From Eimeria necatrix (lineage: Eukaryota > Apicomplexa > Conoidasida > Eucoccidiorida > Eimeriidae), in assembly GCF_000499385.1 (NCBI RefSeq), contig NW_013652667.1, forward strand, positions 1-54,186: DNA of 54,186 bases, given 5' to 3'. Shown here piece by piece: positions 48,442-54,186 of this stretch. The notes under the pieces are model-generated. The model worked only from the letters and a program-made list of their open reading frames with translations, had not been told where the DNA came from and made no database searches. A program made the translations under genes and the position numbers. Numbering within the stretch: position 1 is the first letter of the stretch; each line of letters opens with the position of its first letter.

Positions 48442-48590
48442 GCTGATCTAATTCATTAACGACTCCATTCCCACTTGTGCGGCCCCTTTTTTCGGAACTG
48501 CAGAACTAGCTAGCTGCCTCTCTAAACAGATATCATGACGAGCAATATTTATTGAATATACTGATTCGGGTCCACAGCTAAGATGCTAGT
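48442..48590. repeat. Imperfect direct repeat, copy 2
   Basis: About 149 bases in the same orientation as copy 1, with a 29-base gap between them. Shared landmarks include CTGATC, TGTGCGG, GAGCAATA and the 18-base end CACAGCTAAGATGCTAGT. No open frame, terminal inverted repeat or target duplication was seen. Confidence 0.9.
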
Positions 48591-49511
48591 ACGGTGCCTC
48601 TCGTGGCTACGGTGCAGCAAGCGCAGCAACTGCTGATTGGTCAATCAAGAAAATTAAAATAAAATAAAGTTTGACATTGCGGAATTCTTCCCAGCGCAAA
48701 TAATATAAATAAAATAAAGTAAATAAATATTCGTATTCATTAAAAATGAATATGCTCAGAATACGGCACTGAGAACGCATCGGTAGCATCCAATGTGTAT
48801 ATAAAGAATCTACGTGAAATGCATTGCATTGCACGCATTAAAATATACTCATTCATTCAATGTAGTATTTATTTCAATTCACGCTACACGAGTTAGCTAC
48901 AGACACACACCACTTGCTTCCTTCCCTCTGGAACGCAGCCGCAGCAGCAGCAGCAGTGCTCCTGTGGTTGGTGGTGCCGCTGCTACCCCAACAGTAAATT
49001 CACGCGCAAACATTTGTGCGTGTATGTGTGTATATAGATTATTTATATAGAAAAATCATATATACAAGTAAGACCTAATTGCATATGTATACAGTCATAT
49101 AATTGTATTCATATATTTGCACATGATTTGTATCAACATGCCTGTGCATTTGCATAGAGAGACAGAAACACGATTTGGTTGTTGCTACGAATGATTCGTC
49201 TGCCATTGCGAAAATGCAAGACAAGCAGAAACACCTCGACGCCAAAAGCTATTCCACGCCTGCTGCTACAGGTGCAGCAGTTGCTGCTGCTGCTGCTGCG
49301 GCAGTTTCTGCTGCAGTTGCTGCAGCAAGACGAAAAGACATTATTACCTTTATCGGGAAAATTGTCTACGCGTAGAGGGGAGGAAGGGGTGAAGGTATTT
49401 CGCCAGAAATACAGACACCGCGAGGCGTCAATAGTCCTGCTGCTGCTCTGCTCTGCAGCAGCAGCTGCAGGCGCCCCGGGGTTGTGTGCAATTATTTCTT
49501 GTTGGGTTCAC

Positions 49512-51486
49512 TTAGTTGTTGAAGACGATCCGGAGAAGTGCTGCTAGAAAGACTGCGATGAGGATTAATAGGGAAAGGCTGGGCTGCTGCTGCTGCTGCT
49601 GCTGCAGCAGCCGCGCGCGGCTACTGGTCTCCTCCTCTTCTGTCGTGGCATTGTAAATGCTGCCGTCCTCAGAGATAGTTGGTAGTTTATCGGTGCTGCC
49701 TGCAGCTGTGCTGCATGCAGAGAAGTCCCACACAGTTTCGTTGGGACCTTTGCCTGCTACTGCTGTTGCTGCTGCGGTTGCTGTCGCTTCGGGAGTTGCG
49801 GCTGCTTCCTTAGCGGCACGCGCCTGAGCAATCACCTCTTTCATGTTGCGTGTGAGAGTAGGTACTGCATCGATTGCAGCACCGCCTTGTGCTGCTGCTG
49901 CAGCTGCCGCTGCCGAGATCCTCGAAGCCGCTGCTGCTCTGGCCTTTGCAACAGTTGCAGCAGCTGCTGCTGCCGCTGCTGCAGGGGCTTCTTTGGCTGC
50001 TGCCTTGGCCGTTGCTCTCGCTTCACAGAAACGCTTGAATGCGGCAGCGAAACTGTCTTCTGCTGCGGCAGGAACAAGGTTGTTGCTGCTGTTGCTGCTG
50101 TTGCTGCTGCCACTGTTGGCCGCAGCAGCATCAAACATAGAGCTGGAGGAAACAGTCCCCATGACAAGAGAAACGGCGCGCCTTCTGAGTTCCTGCTCCC
50201 TGTGTTGTTGCAGCTGCTGCATCTGCTGCTGCTGTTGCATTTGGTGCTGCTGCTGCTGCATCTGTTGCTGCTGCAGCCTACTGCGAGCAGCTGCAAGGGG
50301 CTCGGCCAGCGGGGACTCAAAGGAGTGCTTGCGGAAATAGCAGACGTGTCTGCAGCAGCCCTTGTCCGGGTGTTCATTAATCTTTTTAATAAGAGTGAAG
50401 GCAGCAGCTTTTAAGTTTTGTCTCTTTCTCGACTCAACAGATACTATGCGTTCAGCACAGGCCTCTTCTGCTGTCACAAATAATGGAGATATATTTATTG
50501 TGGCTCCCGTGGCTACACGCAGCGACTGAATGTAGCCTCCGTTCTTGCCTATGAGGGAGCCCACTACGGCCCGTGGGACGCAGATGCGCACGGTACTGAG
50601 CTGCTGCTGCAGCAGCTGCTGCTGCTGCTGCTGCTGCTGCTGTTCCTCGCTCAACAACGTGGACGCCCCGCCCGGACATTCGCCAGCCACTGACACCGAA
50701 CCTCCCACTGCGGCTCCCGCTGCTGCTGCTGCTGCTGCTGCTACAGCCATCTTGTCCAGCACCCAGTCTAAAACGTGAAACACTGCCTGCTCGGGGCCCT
50801 CGACAGCCGCCACGCGCTCCATCGTTCCAGGGAAGTACATGCCATGGGGCGACAGCACCTGAAGACATAGCAGAGACCCAAATGACAATTAATTCATCAC
50901 AATGAACCAACTGACACAAGCAAACCAAATCTAGAACGACACGGGGGCACGACTGCTTCTGCGAAGGCTGCTTGCCGCTGCACAGACAGAACTACAACTG
51001 CTGCGGAAGCTATTATTGCAGCGGCAGCAGCTGTATAGCAGTTGCAGGCAGTACTGCTGCTGCTGCTGACACTCGCAGTAAATATTGAGTGCTCAGGCTA
51101 GCTATGGCTCAGGGCTTGGTGTTTAGCAAAAATTGCCCTGTCGCTGTAATCAAGCGAGCCAAAAACAACAGAAGAGCTCCCCAGCTAGTTAGTGCCTACA
51201 GGATGTGCTTGGGTACTCAGGATTTTGATTTCAAGATTTAGTGTTTCCTTACAATCTTGGCCCCGGTTAGGGTTTTCAGGGCCCTGATCTCGTGGCCAGC
51301 TTGTCCAATGATGATCCCCGCAAGGTGATTTGTGACCAGTATTTTGCAGTAACAGTTGTTATCGTCTGCTGCATTGTTGCAGCTGCTGCTGATGCAGCTG
51401 CTGCTGTTGCTGATGCTGCAGCTGGTAGCGGCCCGGGTCTCGGGGAGTGGAAGAGAGCAGAGCTCTGCTGCCTTTGTGTCCCCCAT
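49512..51486 (-). CDS. Two-KH-domain RNA-binding protein with hydrophobic C-terminus
   Basis: Exons 51253-51486 and 49512-50858, joined phase 0 (donor GTAAGG), give 526 residues. It resembles NOVA/PCBP-type KH proteins that bind single-stranded RNA. KH1 (about residues 48-120) is split by the intron: CKILVTNHLAGIIIGQAGHEI with its GQAG loop in exon 1, and the MYFPGTMERVAAVEG strand in exon 2. KH2 (about 165-235) reads VRICVPRAVVGSLIGKNGGY with a GKNG loop, followed by AAAFTLIKKINEHPD. The rest is Gln- and Ala-rich linker. The last about 23 residues are strongly hydrophobic (SLSLLILIAVFLAALL) with a short polar end, like a tail anchor. The start ATG at 51486 gives MGDTKAAEL; the frame is open farther upstream but has no earlier ATG. 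Target RNAs and location are not known. Confidence 0.88.
50597..50644. repeat. CAG/CTG triplet tract in the KH gene
   Basis: An almost perfect CTG run on the plus strand with one CAGCAG interruption, read on the minus strand as a Gln run between the KH1 and KH2 domains. It is one of the longest uninterrupted triplet tracts in the window. Confidence 0.85.
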
Positions 51487-53244
51487 TTCAAATTGAGAGG
51501 GACGGAGAAAAAAGGAAAGGTTTGGCGGCACGTCTGCTGCAGCTGAAGTGTATAGTCAGGTGGTGGTGTGGTGTTCAGTTGCGGTGTATGTGCAGTTGTT
51601 GGGCTCACTGTGTTCGTTGCTCTGCTGAGAAGACAGGGAGGTGGAAAGTGTATTTAAATTAGTAGACAAGAGGTTTGCTACTGCAAACCAATTAAATAAA
51701 TGTATTAATCGTCACAAAACAAACACAGACAGAGGCATCCAGCGCCCTCCCTCAAGCAGCCAGCCGTTGCGGGCGGGGAGTGCCCACCGGTCCGTCGGCG
51801 GTGGCTGCCTGTCACTTTGAACACTGTGGGGCCGATTTTGGCGTAAATAAATCATTAAAATACAATTTTATTAAAGTTATTTTATTTAATTAATTTTTGA
51901 TGTTTTAAAGACCAAATTAAAGCGAAATTTACGCGGTTTTCTCTACGCCTGCCTGCCCCTAGCCTCCAGCTCATGTGCTGCGCGAAGGCAGACCAGTGCT
52001 CTACACTGAAATTATCTCACTTTTGCCTCTGTTTGTTTACTTTTATTCTGTATTAAAGCTGTGTATTACATTTTCAAATTCTCTACTTCTAAAATCCTTG
52101 GCAACCCAGACCTGCCTTCCACGTGGACCGTGCTTGGCGCACAGGTCGGGTGGCTTGCTTAGGAATCTTCGCAAATGTCACCAAGCTGCATAAAATTGCA
52201 TACGGGAAATGGGATACCAAGCGGAAGCTTCAAGAAAACTCAAAAGATAGTAGTAGAAGGCTTAGACACAAATGAGAGGAGTGAAAAGGGGGAAAACGGG
52301 GAGAGCGAAAGGACGCAAAGGCAGAAAGACAGTAGAAGGGGAAAAGCAGAGACATACCGAATGACGAACAGGAACAGATACAACCGCAACACACAAACAC
52401 AAACTCTGGCCAACAAAATCTAGTAAGAACTAATGAAAAATCATACATACTCCTCTTTTTACCGCAGTGGAGGTTAATGGCTGTATATGAGTGACTTTCT
52501 TCATTTAGTATTCATGCTTCGGTTGCAGGCCATACACATCGTTTGTGAAGGACTAAGTCTAATACACATACTTCTGTTTCGCTTCTCTCCATTATTCTCT
52601 CCTTCTGCTCTTACTCCTAGTAGTTCAGGCATATCTCGTGCCTCCCTAATCAGAAAAGCCGAAGAGGCTCTGTGTGAAGGGCTCCGAGATCCAGAGGGCT
52701 CTCTCTGTTACTTCCTTCGCCGTTTCATTCGTCTTTCCCCTTTTCTTTTGCTTCTCCGTGGCTCTCTTCATTGCTTTTCCTTGTGTATCCTTCTCTAGAT
52801 GTACCTGTGCTCCGGGCTATGCTACAAGGCTGGTATATATGCATCTATATGCTGAAGCCCCAACCCACAAACTCGTTACTCTGCTGATGATGCGGTGTAC
52901 TGACACCTCAGGTGTGAGAAACCACTTAGTAAAGAAGAGCATAGGCAAATTGTTCAGCACAAATCCTGAAACGGCGAGGTTTCTGGGTGCTTGAAAAAAA
53001 CGATTTCAAATCAAAGAGCCCGTACACCCGCGGTGGCCCAGATTTGTAGTAACCTCAAACCGTCAACTTTAGACCCTAAGCCCTGACCGTTAATGGCTAG
53101 TCAGGGGAACATCAATCGCCGCCTAGAGCCCTTTTGGTGAGGGGCCCTACGCTCTAGGTCTCCTGGCAGTCAACGCTGTCCAGCCAAATTCTTGTCCCCT
53201 AAGCCCTAGGCATCATACTTTAAACCCTAAATTCTAGGCCCCAT
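51487..53244. other. A/T-rich spacer, no gene supported
   Basis: About 1.75 kb between the KH gene start and the stop of the last gene. Positions 51650-51720 and 51840-51930 are very A/T-rich (TTTATTTAATTAA-like). Plus-strand frames at 52487-52798 and 52674-52994 are open and mildly hydrophobic, but have no convincing start, splice partner or recognisable motif. Positions 53000-53240 carry degenerate CCCTAA/AAACCCT units. The KH gene promoter should lie at the left end. Confidence 0.35.
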
Positions 53245-54179
53245 CTACTCTGCAGTCCACAAGGCGTCACTTGGGTCTACAGACAATGCAATTTCTACAA
53301 GCGGGGGCAAAGGAAGCTCCGCGAGCCCGTCCATCGACAAAATGATTTCTCCAGCTAAAGGCTTAATACGAATGTTGCGGCCCGTGCCCATTGTGCGCTC
53401 GCAAGAGAAAATCCTACAATGATAACACGCAACCAGGCAAAGACAGGCATCACAGAGGATGATGCCCACTTGTAAATAATACTCAATTAGGATCCAAGAC
53501 TCCATAAGGCACCTTGCCAACACCCAAAAAAGGGAAAGATAATTGAACTAAGCACGGCGACATAAGTAAGGTACAGAAACAGCCGTGTAGTCACGAAAGA
53601 AACAAACGCGAGGGGAAAATGAAACAAAAAGCAATGGAAAAAACAGAGAGATGTCGACACAAATAATCGTTCACTAAACGGCCGCTCTGAGCCTAAGCAC
53701 ACTCTATGTACCTGTTATCAATAGGCTCTCGGACAAGAAAACGCATCAAAGGGGCCGCCGGGTCCAGCAGCAGCTGCTCGTTAGCTTTTTGAACTATTTT
53801 CTGCAACTCTGCATCACTTAGGGGGCCCTCCATGTCTGCAAGACAACGGCGTATGCGCAAATGCATGCGTGGTGCGAAAGAAGAAGCTATGCATGTTTCA
53901 AATGCCCTTCACTTAACTTGTCTTCTAATTAAAACAAACTTAAATGCGTTCGTATTAATGAACTGCATTCTAAACAAACAGCGTCTGTGCCTGGACGTGC
54001 CTGCTTTTTTCGCCTTAATTGTTACCAGATGCTTTTATATTTACTCTAGATATCAATTTTATGGGCGCGTAGTATTTAATTAGTTTGTTGAAATGGAATT
54101 GCCGACCTTTTATTTTGGGCCTGAGAGAAAGCACCTGATCCACAATCGCTTTCGCCTGTTGTTTCCCTACGGCGCCCAT
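53245..54179 (-). CDS. Small three-exon protein, unknown function
   Basis: Exons 54107-54179, 53712-53835 and 53245-53413 join in matching phases (1 and 2), giving 121 residues with no low-complexity runs, unusual for this window. The start ATG reads MGAVGKQQAKAIVDQV; there is no in-frame stop between it and the window end, so it may be an internal Met of a longer gene. Exon 2 reads MEGPLSDAELQKIVQKANEQ, an amphipathic helix, then PAAPLMRFLVREPID. Exon 3 holds TMGTGRNIRIKPLAG and ends LSVDPSDALWTAE. I do not recognise a family. The clean composition and closed phases suggest a conserved gene rather than chance. Confidence 0.6.
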
Positions 54180-54186
54180 ATTGTAG

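Larger units (their letters stand above)
46795..49511. other. Long convergent spacer with a duplicated block
   Basis: About 2.7 kb with no supported gene. It contains AGGGTTT-like units near 46850, a G/C-rich stretch with GGGCCC words (47030-47400), a CAG/CTG cluster at 47460-47560, an imperfect direct repeat (48265-48590), an A/T-rich stretch of AAATAAAATAAAG words (48645-48760), and CATATG/TATA-rich sequence (49020-49130). Short open frames at 47433-47631, 48814-49050 and 49175-49547 follow these compositional features and lack splice context. Confidence 0.45.

Noticed and set aside
48265..48590. Long terminal repeats of a retrotransposon
   Set aside because: The copies are only 29 bases apart, with no internal coding region, primer site or target duplication.
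52487..52994. Hydrophobic plus-strand frames as a small membrane protein gene
   Set aside because: Two overlapping frames of similar quality, no convincing start or splice sites and no recognisable motif.

Overview
The window looks like repeat-rich nuclear DNA of a coccidian apicomplexan, most likely an Eimeria species. The evidence is: (1) CAG/CTG triplet tracts throughout, read inside genes as runs of Gln, Ala or Ser; (2) telomere-like AGGGTTT/AAACCCT units scattered in introns and spacers; (3) genes with many short exons and GT-AG introns; (4) an ApiAP2 transcription factor, a family typical of apicomplexans. No bacterial operon, rRNA, tRNA, CRISPR array or intact mobile element was seen. 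Species was not determined.

Layout, left to right. 1-2501: left flank with only exon-like scraps. 2502-8860 (-): about 17 exons encoding a coiled-coil protein. 9703-13772 (+): a very Gln-rich 1157-residue protein with a short conserved C-terminal region. 14269-17909 (-): a ZW10/Dsl1-family vesicle-tethering or kinetochore protein. 19078-31963 (+): a 16-exon, about 3160-residue SHPRH-type SNF2 helicase/ubiquitin ligase with PHD and RING fingers. This is the best supported and largest gene. 33036-34110 (-): unresolved exons. 34209-37595 (+): an ApiAP2 protein with two AP2 domains. 38265-40165 (-): the spliceosomal cyclophilin CWC27. 41386-46794 (+): a nine-exon low-complexity protein with a possible zinc-binding knuckle and a possible ubiquitin-like segment. 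46795-49511: a spacer with an imperfect direct repeat of about 150 bp. 49512-51486 (-): a two-KH-domain RNA-binding protein ending in a hydrophobic tail. 53245-54179 (-): a small three-exon protein of unknown function.

The genes do not form a pathway. They are eukaryotic housekeeping and regulatory genes: chromatin and DNA-damage response (SHPRH-like), transcription (ApiAP2), splicing (CWC27), RNA binding (KH) and membrane traffic (ZW10). Exon models were built by hand by matching splice-site motifs to intron phase. In the helicase, ApiAP2, CWC27, KH, ZW10, Gln-rich, 41386-46794 and right-edge genes all phases close. In the left coiled-coil gene one junction is open. Start codons are the least certain part of every model because 5' exons could be missed.
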